A stretch of DNA of 64,000 nucleotides from Polyangium fumosum (GTDB taxonomy: Bacteria; Myxococcota_A; Polyangia; Polyangiales; Polyangiaceae), in assembly GCF_005144585.1 (NCBI RefSeq), contig NZ_SSMQ01000014.1, forward strand, positions 147,963-211,962. The letters are read 5' to 3'. The notes under the pieces are model-generated. The model was not told where the DNA came from, did no database searches, and was given only the letters and a program-made list of their open reading frames with translations. The first letter of the stretch is position 1. Each line of letters begins with the position of its first letter. Below, piece after piece: positions 36,353-44,580 of the stretch. Position numbers and translations under genes: made by a program.

Positions 36353-37171
36353 ATGGCGCGCGAGGTCTTTGATCTCTCCTTCTCGAACGGGTTCGCGCGC
36401 ACCCTGCACGAGCGCGCCCTCGGCGATATCGAGCACGAATACCCGTGGCAGAGCCTCGATCCCTCGCGGTACCCGCCATTGCTCCTCGCGCGGGCGCGGG
36501 TCGGGTGGACCGAGAATGCGTTCAACGAATTCTGCACCGCCGCGGCGATGGGCCAGATGCTCCAGGCCCTCGTGCAGGCGCGCGCGCCGCTCGACCTCAT
36601 CGGCATGGCGAGCCGCTTCGCGATCGAGGAGGTCCTGCACGTCGAGCTCTGCGCGCGGATGGCCATGCGGCTCGGCGGCGGGGCGCCCATCCATTACGAT
36701 CCCGAGGACATCGTCTTCGACCTCGACCCGTCGCTCACCCCGCTCGAACGATCCAATGAGCTCGTCGTGCGCCTCTGCTGTGTGGGCGAGGCGTTGAGCT
36801 TCCCGCTGCTCTCGGGCGCGATGCGGAGCGCCTCGCACCCGCTCAGCCGCTCCATCCTGGAGACGATCGTGCGGGACGAGGCGCACCACGGCAATTTCGG
36901 GTTCCTCTACCTCGATTGGATCCGCGCGGACCTCCGCCCCGCCGAGCGGGATCGCCTCGGGAAAGCGGCGCGGCAGACGCTCGACGCCTATCGTTCGTTA
37001 TGGGAGCGCGGCCCGAGCCACGTCGTCGACGGCGTGACCAGCGAGGGGTTTCTCCTGGAACACGTGCGCGAGCTCGGCTGGATGGAGGCGTCGGCGTATG
37101 CGGAGCTCGCGCGCGTCACGATCGAAGAATCGGTCCGCGCTCCGCTCGCGCGGGTCGGGATCTCGCTCTGA
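36353..37171 (+). CDS. Ferritin-like superfamily protein
   Basis: The 272-residue helical protein has two iron-type motifs: EEVLHVE (about 82-88, E-x2-H) and RDEAHHGNFGF (about 173-183, E-x2-H). These are the usual diiron ligands of the ferritin-like/R2 superfamily. The surrounding helices are long and amphipathic. It has no signal peptide. Members range from iron stores to oxidases and hydroxylases; the substrate cannot be assigned. It is translated right after the tail-anchored protein and may be held at the membrane by it. It is convergent with the sigma-54 activator gene, 9 bases apart. Confidence 0.8.
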   Translation: MAREVFDLSFSNGFARTLHERALGDIEHEYPWQSLDPSRYPPLLLARARVGWTENAFNEFCTAAAMGQMLQALVQARAPLDLIGMASRFAIEEVLHVELCARMAMRLGGGAPIHYDPEDIVFDLDPSLTPLERSNELVVRLCCVGEALSFPLLSGAMRSASHPLSRSILETIVRDEAHHGNFGFLYLDWIRADLRPAERDRLGKAARQTLDAYRSLWERGPSHVVDGVTSEGFLLEHVRELGWMEASAYAELARVTIEESVRAPLARVGISL

Positions 37172-37180
37172 TTCCGAGGT

Positions 37181-38539
37181 TCAGCCCTCGTCGCTCGCCC
37201 GGATCCCGAGCCGCGCCGCGAGCCTCTGCAAAAACCGGCGGCTCACCCCCGCGAGCTCCGCTGCCCGCGTCACGTTCCCGCCCGTCTTCTTCAGCATCGC
37301 CCGCAGATACACCTCCTCGAACCGCTCGGTCCACGCCTGCCGCGCGTCCTTCAGCGGCAGGTGCAGCGGCACGAGGTCGTCGACCTCGGCGTGTGGCCGC
37401 TCCACCGAAGCCGGGGGCGCCGAGGGCGGGCCGTGGGGCGAGACGAACCCGAGCGAGACGCTCCGCTCGATGAAGTTCCGAAGCTCGCGCACGTTGCCCG
37501 GGAAGCTACGCGCGGCGAGGACGCGCAAGAAATCCGGCGGCAAGGCGCCCGCGCCGGGCGAGAGTCTGTCGTAGAAATGCTGCGCCAGGATCGGCACGTC
37601 CTCCGGGCGCTCGCGCAAGGACGGGAGGGAGACCTCCACGACGGCCAGCCGATAATAGAGATCCTCGCGGAACGTCCCCTCGTTCACGCGCCGCGCGAGG
37701 TCCCGGTTCGTCGCGGCCACGATCCGCACGTCGACGCGCTTCGCCGTATTGCCGCCGACGCGCCGCACCGTGCGCGTCTCGATCGCCCGGAGGAGCTTCG
37801 CCTGGAGCGCGAGCGGCATCTCCCCGATCTCGTCGAGGAAGAGCGTCCCGCCGTCGGCCTCCTCGAACACGCCCCGCCGATCCGAGGTCGCACCGCTGAA
37901 CGCGCCGCGCATGTGCCCGAACAGCTCGCTCTCGAAGAGCGTCTCCGGAATGGCGCCGCAGTCGATCGGCACGTACGGCCCCGCATTGCGCCGTGACATC
38001 ACGTGCACCGAGCGCGCGACCACGTCCTTGCCCGTGCCCGTCTCGCCCGTCACGAGCAGCGTCGTATCCATCGGCGCGACCCGCTCGAGCACCGCATAAA
38101 GCTGCCGCATGGGCAAACTCGCGCCGACCAGCTCGCCGAACGAGGTCCGCGGCGAGACTTCGACGAACGCAGGCGTGTCCCCCACATCCACCCGGATCGA
38201 CGTCGCGCCCACGCGCAGCACCGTGCCCGCGGGAACGTCCGCGTCGCGCATGCGCGCCCCGCCGACGTAGGTGCCATTCGTGCTGCCGTGATCCTTCAGG
38301 GTCATCGTCCCCGCGCGGACCCGGAGCTCGCAATGCATGCGTGACACCGTGGGATCCGTGAGCACGAGATCACAATGGGCCGCCGTCCCGATCCGCGAGA
38401 GCGAGGCCTGCACGGTGACGCGTTTGCCCCGGTCCTTGCCCTCGACGACGACGAGGTCGACCGACGGGAGCCGCAGCCCCGTCGCCGGCGCAGGGACACG
38501 CGTCGTGGCGCCTTGCTCGAAATCGTCGAAGTCACTCAT
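37181..38539 (-). CDS. FHA-domain sigma-54-dependent transcriptional activator
   Basis: The 452-residue regulator has an FHA domain at about 28-115 (SRIG, SRMHCEL and DHGSTNGT motifs, which bind phospho-threonine), a sigma-54 AAA+ domain at about 135-370 (Walker A GETGTGKD 165-172; Walker B LFLDEIGE) and a Fis-type helix-turn-helix at about 420-450 (GNVTRAAELAGVSRRFLQRL). The sigma-54-contacting loop reads GAFSGA (212-217) rather than GAFTGA. The ATG at 38539 is 7 bases after the kinase gene on the same strand. The obvious inference is that the kinase phosphorylates a protein read by this FHA domain, or the activator itself, and so switches on sigma-54 promoters. Confidence 0.95.
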   Translation of the reverse strand: MSDFDDFEQGATTRVPAPATGLRLPSVDLVVVEGKDRGKRVTVQASLSRIGTAAHCDLVLTDPTVSRMHCELRVRAGTMTLKDHGSTNGTYVGGARMRDADVPAGTVLRVGATSIRVDVGDTPAFVEVSPRTSFGELVGASLPMRQLYAVLERVAPMDTTLLVTGETGTGKDVVARSVHVMSRRNAGPYVPIDCGAIPETLFESELFGHMRGAFSGATSDRRGVFEEADGGTLFLDEIGEMPLALQAKLLRAIETRTVRRVGGNTAKRVDVRIVAATNRDLARRVNEGTFREDLYYRLAVVEVSLPSLRERPEDVPILAQHFYDRLSPGAGALPPDFLRVLAARSFPGNVRELRNFIERSVSLGFVSPHGPPSAPPASVERPHAEVDDLVPLHLPLKDARQAWTERFEEVYLRAMLKKTGGNVTRAAELAGVSRRFLQRLAARLGIRASDEG

Positions 38540-38546
38540 GCGTGTC

Positions 38547-40037
38547 TCATTTGGCGTAAGGGTTCGGCGGCAGGCGGCTTTTTGGTTTGGTGGTGGCGGT
38601 CGTCGGGGGTTTGGGGCGAGCGGAGGCAGAGGCGGGAGCGGGAGCGGAAGCGGGAGCGGAAGCGGGAGCGGGAGCGGAAGCGGAAGCGGGAGCGGAAGCG
38701 GAAGCGGAAGCGGGAGCGGAAGCGGAAGCGGGAGCGGGAGCGGGAGCGGAAGCGGAAGCGGGAGCGGGAGCGGGAGCGGGAGCGGGAGCGGAAGCGGAAG
38801 CGGTCGTCCCCGCGGCCTCCGTTTCTTCGTGGTTCGCCCTGCCAAAGAGGAAAACCCCTGCACCCAGAGCCACCGTCACCCCCACGGCCGCCACCCCCAC
38901 CGCCATCACGCGCCTCGTCCCCTTCGCGGGCGTCGCCGCTGTCTCCGGCGCCGGCAATGCGTGGGTCGCCGCGTCCGCGACGGCCGCCTCGTTCTGCGCC
39001 ACGCGAGCTTCCGGAATCGACGCCGACGACGCGCGCACCGCGGGCAAGCCGAGCTCCGAGAGCCGCGCGCGGACCTCCTTTCGCCGCTCCGCCAGCGTGT
39101 CGCCCACCGTCTCCCGCACGACACGCGACACCTCCGCCGCGCTCGCGAAACACCCTGCGCGCCGCGCCGCCTCTTCGAGGGCCGCGCCAAACGCGTCCGC
39201 GCTTTGATATCGCGCCGCCGGATCCTTTTCGAGCGCCCGCCCCACCACCGCGTCGAGCGCATCCCCGAGATCCGGCACCACCGTGCTGAGCAGCGGCGCC
39301 TCCTCCCGCAATGCACGATCGAGCGCTTGTCCCTCGTTCGCGCCCTTGAACAGGCGCCTGCCGACGAGCGCCTCCCATACCACCACACCCATCGCGAACA
39401 CGTCCACCCGCGCATCCGGACGCTCACCCCGGATGTACTCGGGCGCCATGTACCCGACCTTTCCCTTGAGCGTGCCCACCGTCGTCGGCGCGCGAGAATC
39501 GTCCTCTGCTTTCGCCACGCCGAAATCCGTGATCTTCGAGACCCCGTCGAGGCCCACGAGGATGTTTTGCGGCGACACGTCACGATGCACGAGCCCGAGC
39601 GGCCTGCCCTCGTCGTCCGTGAGCGCGTGCGCCGCCGCGAGGCCCGCGCATGCTTCGGCCCCGATGCGCACGACCACGCCCGGCGAGAGCCTCCGGCCAG
39701 CGCGCCCCGCGGCCGCCATGAGCTGGCCGAGCGACGCGCCCTCGACGTAGTCCATGACGAGCTGGATCGACGCACCGGCGAGGTCGACGTCGCGCACGTC
39801 GACCACGTTCGCGTGGTGGATCCGCGCGGCGATTTGCGCCTCCCGGACGAGCGCCTCGCGGAAGCCGGGGTCTTCGAGCAGGTGCTCGTGGGGACGCTTG
39901 AGCGCCACGAGCTGCTGAAAACCGAGGGGCCCGCGCAGCACGCCGACGTACACCGTCGCCATGCCGCCCGAGGCGACTTTCACGAGCGGCTCGTACCGAG
40001 GCGAGCCGGCGAATGCAGCAGACGGGACAGCTCTCAC
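38547..40037 (-). CDS. Membrane Ser/Thr protein kinase with Ala/Ser/Pro repeat tail
   Basis: This 496-residue Pkn-type kinase has its kinase domain at about 15-285 (ASGGMATVY, catalytic HRDVSPQN, DFGVAK, GYMAPEY). A juxtamembrane helical part and one membrane helix (VMAVGVAAVGVTVALGAGVFLFG) follow, and then about 65 extracytoplasmic residues of ASAPAP repeats, a wall-spanning rod. Its GTG overlaps the stop of the PEGA-like gene by four bases and its stop is 7 bases before the FHA activator, so the three genes are one operon. The repeat DNA (38620-38805) is a GAGCGG/GAAGCG microsatellite that could change length. Confidence 0.95.
   Translation of the reverse strand: MRAVPSAAFAGSPRYEPLVKVASGGMATVYVGVLRGPLGFQQLVALKRPHEHLLEDPGFREALVREAQIAARIHHANVVDVRDVDLAGASIQLVMDYVEGASLGQLMAAAGRAGRRLSPGVVVRIGAEACAGLAAAHALTDDEGRPLGLVHRDVSPQNILVGLDGVSKITDFGVAKAEDDSRAPTTVGTLKGKVGYMAPEYIRGERPDARVDVFAMGVVVWEALVGRRLFKGANEGQALDRALREEAPLLSTVVPDLGDALDAVVGRALEKDPAARYQSADAFGAALEEAARRAGCFASAAEVSRVVRETVGDTLAERRKEVRARLSELGLPAVRASSASIPEARVAQNEAAVADAATHALPAPETAATPAKGTRRVMAVGVAAVGVTVALGAGVFLFGRANHEETEAAGTTASASAPAPAPAPAPASASAPAPAPASASAPASASASAPASASAPAPASAPASAPAPASASARPKPPTTATTKPKSRLPPNPYAK
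38620..38805. repeat. GGAGCG/GAAGCG hexanucleotide repeat inside the kinase gene
   Basis: About 30 copies of a 6-bp unit, mixing GGAGCG and GAAGCG, encode the Ala-Pro/Ala-Ser tail of the minus-strand kinase. The unit is a multiple of three, so expansion or contraction changes rod length without a frameshift. Confidence 0.9.
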
Positions 40038-40966
40038 GGCAGGGACACGGAGACCTTGGCGACGCCGCCGCCGGGCAGAGTTTCAAACGACAATTGGGCC
40101 GCCGTCGGCGCGTCGCGGCGCCCGAGGGAAAGCGCGCCGAGGGTGATCGTGGCCGCGCCGAGGACGGCCGTTACCCCGACGAGCACGTTCGTTCGCAATT
40201 GCGCGCCTTCTCCGTCGCTCGCGATCCCGCGGCAATCCCTCGGGGCCGCGGGGCCGGGACACCCGCGCGCCACGAAGTCGTCGTGGAGGCCCTTGGTTTG
40301 CAGGCTCGACGCCGTGAGCACCGCCCCGGAGACCGCCGTCGCGCCGAGGCCCACGAAGAACCACACGGGCGAAAGGCCGCCCGATCGATCCGCGGCCTTC
40401 GTCGCCTCGGCCGGGGGTTTCGGCGTGGCCGTGACGGCCGCGCCGGCGGGGACGTCGGCGCGGATCTCCTCGCGCGTGGTGCCTTGCTCGATCGCCACCA
40501 CGTGCGGACCTGCGCGCACGAAGCGCTCTTCGTTCGCCTCGAAAGGCGCGCCGTCGACGGCAACACGACACGGCCCCGGACAAATCACACGGAGCTTCCC
40601 CACGCGGCTCCCGAAGCGCGCCCGCGCTGCGCGGACGAGCTCGGCGACGCTCGTTTCCTCGCTCCGGGTCGACGCGCGCGCGGCGAGCTCCATTCCGAGC
40701 ACCGGCTCGTCGCCCTCGAGCGCGGCCCGCAGCGCCGACGCGAGCGCCACGGGGTTCGGCAGGAGCGCGTCGGCGCGGGCGAGCTCGCGCGCGGCCGTCG
40801 CCATGTCCCCGCGCTCGTAGGCGGCCGCGCCGCGGTCGTAGGCCGCTTTCGCCTCGGTCGTGGCGGGATCCGGCTCCGCGGCTCGGCTCGGGGCCACGCA
40901 GAGGAGCACGAGCGCGGCGGCGGCGAGGGCAAAGGTCATCCGGCCGTGCGAGCGATCGCGTCGCAT
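40034..40966 (-). CDS. Secreted PEGA/TPR-like protein, first gene of the kinase operon
   Basis: This is a 310-residue protein with an N-terminal signal peptide (MTFALAAAALVLLCVAPSRAAEP). A short TPR-like helical part follows (AKAAYDRGAAAYERGDMATAARELARAD). Next is a PEGA-like beta segment around residues 120-175 (VICPGPCRVAVDGAPF, GPHVVAIEQGT) and two C-terminal membrane helices (VWFFVGLGATAVSGAVL; VLVGVTAVLGAATITLG). Myxobacterial operons often place this kind of protein beside Ser/Thr kinases. It overlaps the kinase start by four bases. It probably senses or anchors in the periplasm for the kinase; this is inferred from the operon. Confidence 0.85.
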   Translation of the reverse strand: MRRDRSHGRMTFALAAAALVLLCVAPSRAAEPDPATTEAKAAYDRGAAAYERGDMATAARELARADALLPNPVALASALRAALEGDEPVLGMELAARASTRSEETSVAELVRAARARFGSRVGKLRVICPGPCRVAVDGAPFEANEERFVRAGPHVVAIEQGTTREEIRADVPAGAAVTATPKPPAEATKAADRSGGLSPVWFFVGLGATAVSGAVLTASSLQTKGLHDDFVARGCPGPAAPRDCRGIASDGEGAQLRTNVLVGVTAVLGAATITLGALSLGRRDAPTAAQLSFETLPGGGVAKVSVSLP

Positions 40967-41086
40967 GAGGGCGCGAGCCTACCACAAGACCTCTCCCCGA
41001 AGATCGTCCCGGAGAAACGTTTGCCGTGGCAACGCCCCGGCTTCGTCCTTGGCGGCTCTGCGCCTCTCTTGGTAGCCTGCCCGTTC

Positions 41087-41518
41087 GTGCCCCCCGTCCC
41101 TCGTATAACGCGCTGCGCGATTTTCCTTGGTGCCACGGTTTCGGCGTTCGCGACGAGCTGCGTATACGACTGGGAGGTCGGCGCGCCCGCTTTGACGGAC
41201 GCAGGCGCCGGGACCGGCGGCGCGGGCGGCGGCGGCGCCGATTGCGCGGCCCTGCAAGTCGATCTGGAGGCTGCGCGGATCGCGGCGAAGTCGTGTGTCC
41301 TCGGCGCCTCGGGCCCGTGCGCGGAGAAGGTCACGGACGAATGCGGGTGCAGCTCGTACGTGAAGACCGGCGGGAGCGCCGAGGCGCAGGGCTTCGCCGC
41401 GGCGATCGAGGCGTTCCAGGCGGCCGGCTGCACGCCGTCGTGCCCGGGGAGCTGCTCCGTGCTCGTCTCGGGGATGTGCCTTCTCGTGGGCGGACAGGGG
41501 CCGTACTGCACGCCTTGA
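41087..41518 (+). CDS. Small cysteine-rich lipoprotein, unknown function
   Basis: This 143-residue protein starts at the GTG at 41087, the only start that gives a signal peptide (ITRCAIFLGATVSAFATSC, lipobox cysteine). A Gly-rich linker (GAGTGGAGGGGAD) and a compact domain with ten cysteines (CVLGASGPC, ECGCSSY, CTPSCPGSC, MCLLVGGQGPYC) follow, probably five disulfides. It is a surface or periplasmic lipoprotein of the type common in myxobacteria. It has no operon partner and its ribosome site is weak. Confidence 0.75.
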   Translation: MPPVPRITRCAIFLGATVSAFATSCVYDWEVGAPALTDAGAGTGGAGGGGADCAALQVDLEAARIAAKSCVLGASGPCAEKVTDECGCSSYVKTGGSAEAQGFAAAIEAFQAAGCTPSCPGSCSVLVSGMCLLVGGQGPYCTP

Positions 41519-41642
41519 CGTCGTTCTTCCTGTAAAACGCTTCGTCCCACGACAAAAAGAATCTCCCCCGAGGCGCGGATCTCCGGGCCGTGAGCACATC
41601 GTGGGTCGATGTGGTAGACGGTGCGTTGGAGGGGAGGGGCGT

Positions 41643-42959
41643 ATGCTTGGCATTCGCAAGGGGACGGGTTTGTTCGTTGCGGCCATCATGGTCGCTTCGT
41701 GCGGGGACGCGGAATGGTTTTCCCTGACGGACCTCGACGTCCCAGACGAGGCGCTCCCTGGCATTTCGGCCGAGGCGCTCGAGATCGGCTGCAGATCGGC
41801 GACGACGCTGGGGGCGCTCGCCGTTTGTCTCCGGGATACGATGCCCATGCAGAGCTCCGAGGGATACGTCCCACCGTCCGCGGCGGCCCTCGGCGAGATC
41901 CGCACCGCGGTGTCCCGCATGCTGAACGGGCATTGTGATTTCGCGCTCGGGGCGAACATCGCGCCGGTGATGGAGCTCCGGCTGTTCACGGACGCCGACA
42001 ACGGCAAGCGGTATTGCGTGCTGCTCGAACGAGGCGACGCGAACGGGGACGGCCACGTGGATCGAGGCTGGGGCACGTTCATCGTCGACCCGTCCGCCTC
42101 GCGGGAGGTCTCGCACCAGGCGCCGCACCCGCTCGCGGACCTCGACACGGAGATCGAGGCCATCGAGATCTTCAAGCGAACGGACTCCCGGAGCTTTCTC
42201 CTCTGCGGCGCGCATCGCAATGCAAACGCGGGAAGCGCCTGCGACAGCGGTTATCGCAAGGCCGACTGCGCGCACGACACGGGCGGCATGTTCTTCGCAG
42301 CCTCGCGCGAGATCGCCGCGTTCTACGGCACCCGCTCGCACACGCAGATCCAGTGGCACGGAATGGGGGCCGACACCTGCGAAGGCGTCACGGCGTACAT
42401 CTCTCCCGGGCTCGCGAGCGCGCCCGCGGCGAACGCACCCGTGCGCAGGCTCGACGCCGAGGCCGAGGCGGCAAACCCGCTCTGGAGGGTCACGTTGCCC
42501 GGCAGCGGGACGTGCGGCTTGAATGCCACCGACAACGTCGAGGGGCGCCATTTGAACGGGATTCCTGCCGAGAATGCCTGTTCGCTCGAGCCGATGACCA
42601 CGACCGGCACGTTCGTCCACGTCGAGCAGAAGCGCGAGGCGCGCAACGCGAACCTCTGGATCACCCCCGTGACCCGGACATTCCCCATCCCGAACCCGAC
42701 GCCGCCGACCGCGCTCACGGCGAATACGCTCCCAGGGCGCGTCAACCTGTCCTGGGTCGCCTCGAACGGCGCGAGCCGCTACGAGATCCGGCGCAGCACG
42801 ACGAGCGGCGGCCCGTACGCGGTCGTGGCGACCGTCCATACGACGAGCTGGGCCGATACGAGCATCGTCACGCGCCTGCGGTATTTTTATGTGGTCGCCG
42901 CGGCGAACTCCCTCGGCACGAGCGCACCTTCGAACCAGGTCGTGGCGCGCGCGCGTTGA
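41643..42959 (+). CDS. Lipoprotein with unknown N-terminal domain and C-terminal fibronectin type III domain
   Basis: The 438-residue protein begins at the ATG at 41643 behind GGAGGGGAGGGG. The signal peptide ends in MVASCGD. Residues about 35-335 form an unrecognised domain with conserved-looking features (LLCGAHRNANAGSACDSGY, CAHDTGGMFFAASREIAAFYG, HTQIQWHGMG) rich in His and Cys, so a metal-dependent hydrolase is possible but unproven. Residues about 345-438 are a clear fibronectin type III domain (PTALTANTLPGRVNLSW .. YEIRRSTTSGGPY .. YFYVVAAANSLGTSAPSN), a common partner of secreted enzymes. It is predicted to be on the cell surface. Confidence 0.8.
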   Translation: MLGIRKGTGLFVAAIMVASCGDAEWFSLTDLDVPDEALPGISAEALEIGCRSATTLGALAVCLRDTMPMQSSEGYVPPSAAALGEIRTAVSRMLNGHCDFALGANIAPVMELRLFTDADNGKRYCVLLERGDANGDGHVDRGWGTFIVDPSASREVSHQAPHPLADLDTEIEAIEIFKRTDSRSFLLCGAHRNANAGSACDSGYRKADCAHDTGGMFFAASREIAAFYGTRSHTQIQWHGMGADTCEGVTAYISPGLASAPAANAPVRRLDAEAEAANPLWRVTLPGSGTCGLNATDNVEGRHLNGIPAENACSLEPMTTTGTFVHVEQKREARNANLWITPVTRTFPIPNPTPPTALTANTLPGRVNLSWVASNGASRYEIRRSTTSGGPYAVVATVHTTSWADTSIVTRLRYFYVVAAANSLGTSAPSNQVVARAR

Positions 42960-43135
42960 GGCCTTCCCCCTGCGTCACGCGTGACGCCCCCCGGCGCCGG
43001 GATCCGGTGCGACACGCGTGACACGCCCCGGGGCCATTTCCCGCGCATTTGCGAGGAAACCGCGGCGCTGCGTCGTGGCATGCCGCCTGCTCATGGGTCC
43101 GCTCCGAACGCCTCGGACACCCAGGAGAAGGAACC

Positions 43136-44503
43136 ATGCCGCGCTCGATGATCCGCACTGCTCTTGCCCTCGCCCTCGTCACCCTCGGCGCCGGTTGCCT
43201 CACGGCCGCGGACGACGGTGAATCGCTCGCCGATTCCGTGTCGACCGACGCCTCGAACCTCACGGCCGTGACCGGCTTCGGCTCGAACCCGGGCAACCTC
43301 AAGATGTACACGTATTCTCCCGCGGGCGTGGGCGCGGACGCGCCGCTCGTGGTCGTGATGCACGGCTGTACCCAATCGGCGCTCGATTACGTCAAGGCGG
43401 GCTGGAACAGCCTCGCCGACACGTGGAAGTTCCACGTGATCTACCCCGAGCAGCAATCGGCGAACAGCATCACGCGGTGCTTCAACTGGTACGAGCTCGG
43501 CGACATCCAGCGTGGTCAGGGCGAGGCGCTCTCGATCAAGCAAATGGTCGACTGGATGAAGGGCCAGGTCTCCATCGACGACGACCGCGTCTTCGCGACG
43601 GGCCTTTCGGCGGGCGCGGCCATGACGGCGGTCATGATCGCGACGTACCCCGACGTCTTCTCGGGCGGCGCGCTCCTCGGCGGCATTCCGTACCGCTGCG
43701 CCGCGGGCCAGGCGGATCTCACGAAATGCATGGGCGGCGTGGATCGCACGGCGACAGCGCTCGGCGACGTGGTGCGGAACGCGGTGCCCGGGTACGCCGG
43801 TCCGCGGCCGAAGGTCTCGATCTGGCATGGCACGAGCGACACGATCGTGAAGCCGCTCAACGCGACCGAGCTCGTCGAGCAATGGACGAACGTGCACGGC
43901 GCCGACGCGACGGCCGACGCGACGTGGACGATCGACGGCGCGACGCGGAAGGAGTATCGCGACGCGAACGGGGAGACCATCGTGGAGTATTGGTCGATCC
44001 CGAACATGGGCCACGGGGCCCCGGTCGACCCCGGATTCGCGGCGGCGGGCGGCTGCGGAACCGCGGGTGCGTACATCCTCGACGTCAATCTCTGCTCGGC
44101 GTACCGCATTGGGCAATTCTTCGGCCTCGACCAGGGCGTGCCCGGGGACGGGAGTGGCGGGACCGGCGGCACGGGCGGGACGGGTGGCACGGGCGGGACG
44201 GGCGGGACGGGCGGGACCGGGGGCGCAGGCGCCAGCGGCGGAAGCGGCGGCAGCGGCGGCAGCGGCGGCAGCGGCGGCAGCGGCGGCAGCGGCGGCAGCG
44301 GCGGCAGCCCCACCCCGGTCTGCGAGGAGTTTTACGAAGGAAACTACTACCACGTGCAGAAGGGGCGCGCGGTGGTGTGCGGCGCATTCAACAGTTATGC
44401 GTGCGCCGTCGGATCGAATCAGAACCTGGGCCTGAACAACGTCCTGCCGACCTGGATCCGCAAGACCGGCCCGAATTATTACGAAGCCGGCAAGTGCCCC
44501 TGA
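43136..44503 (+). CDS. Secreted PHB-depolymerase-family esterase
   Basis: This 455-residue lipoprotein esterase has a signal with lipobox LGAGC and an alpha/beta-hydrolase domain of the PHB depolymerase/feruloyl esterase type. The oxyanion region is VVMHGCTQ, the nucleophile is in GLSAGAAM, the acid in HGTSDTIV and the histidine in NMGHGAPV. A Gly/Thr/Ser linker (about residues 340-395) leads to a 60-residue Cys-containing C-terminal domain (VCEEFYEGNYYHVQKGRAVV) that probably binds polymer. It may hydrolyse polyhydroxyalkanoates or ester-linked plant material. Good ribosome site AGGAGAAGG. It is a single gene. Confidence 0.9.
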   Translation: MPRSMIRTALALALVTLGAGCLTAADDGESLADSVSTDASNLTAVTGFGSNPGNLKMYTYSPAGVGADAPLVVVMHGCTQSALDYVKAGWNSLADTWKFHVIYPEQQSANSITRCFNWYELGDIQRGQGEALSIKQMVDWMKGQVSIDDDRVFATGLSAGAAMTAVMIATYPDVFSGGALLGGIPYRCAAGQADLTKCMGGVDRTATALGDVVRNAVPGYAGPRPKVSIWHGTSDTIVKPLNATELVEQWTNVHGADATADATWTIDGATRKEYRDANGETIVEYWSIPNMGHGAPVDPGFAAAGGCGTAGAYILDVNLCSAYRIGQFFGLDQGVPGDGSGGTGGTGGTGGTGGTGGTGGTGGAGASGGSGGSGGSGGSGGSGGSGGSGGSPTPVCEEFYEGNYYHVQKGRAVVCGAFNSYACAVGSNQNLGLNNVLPTWIRKTGPNYYEAGKCP

Positions 44504-44580
44504 GCGTGGCTGCCCTCGTGCTCCTCGGATGACGAGCCGCGCTGCAAAGCGTACACTCTCGTCCTCCGAGGAACGAAGGC

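Noticed and set aside
35326..36372. Long plus-strand ORFs with Pro/Ser heptads through the repeat region
   Set aside because: All three frames stay open because of the 21-22-bp periodicity; no signal peptide, ribosome site or conserved domain supports translation.
38620..38805. Hexanucleotide array considered as a CRISPR or other spaced repeat
   Set aside because: There are no spacers, the unit is 6 bp, and it codes for a kinase tail.
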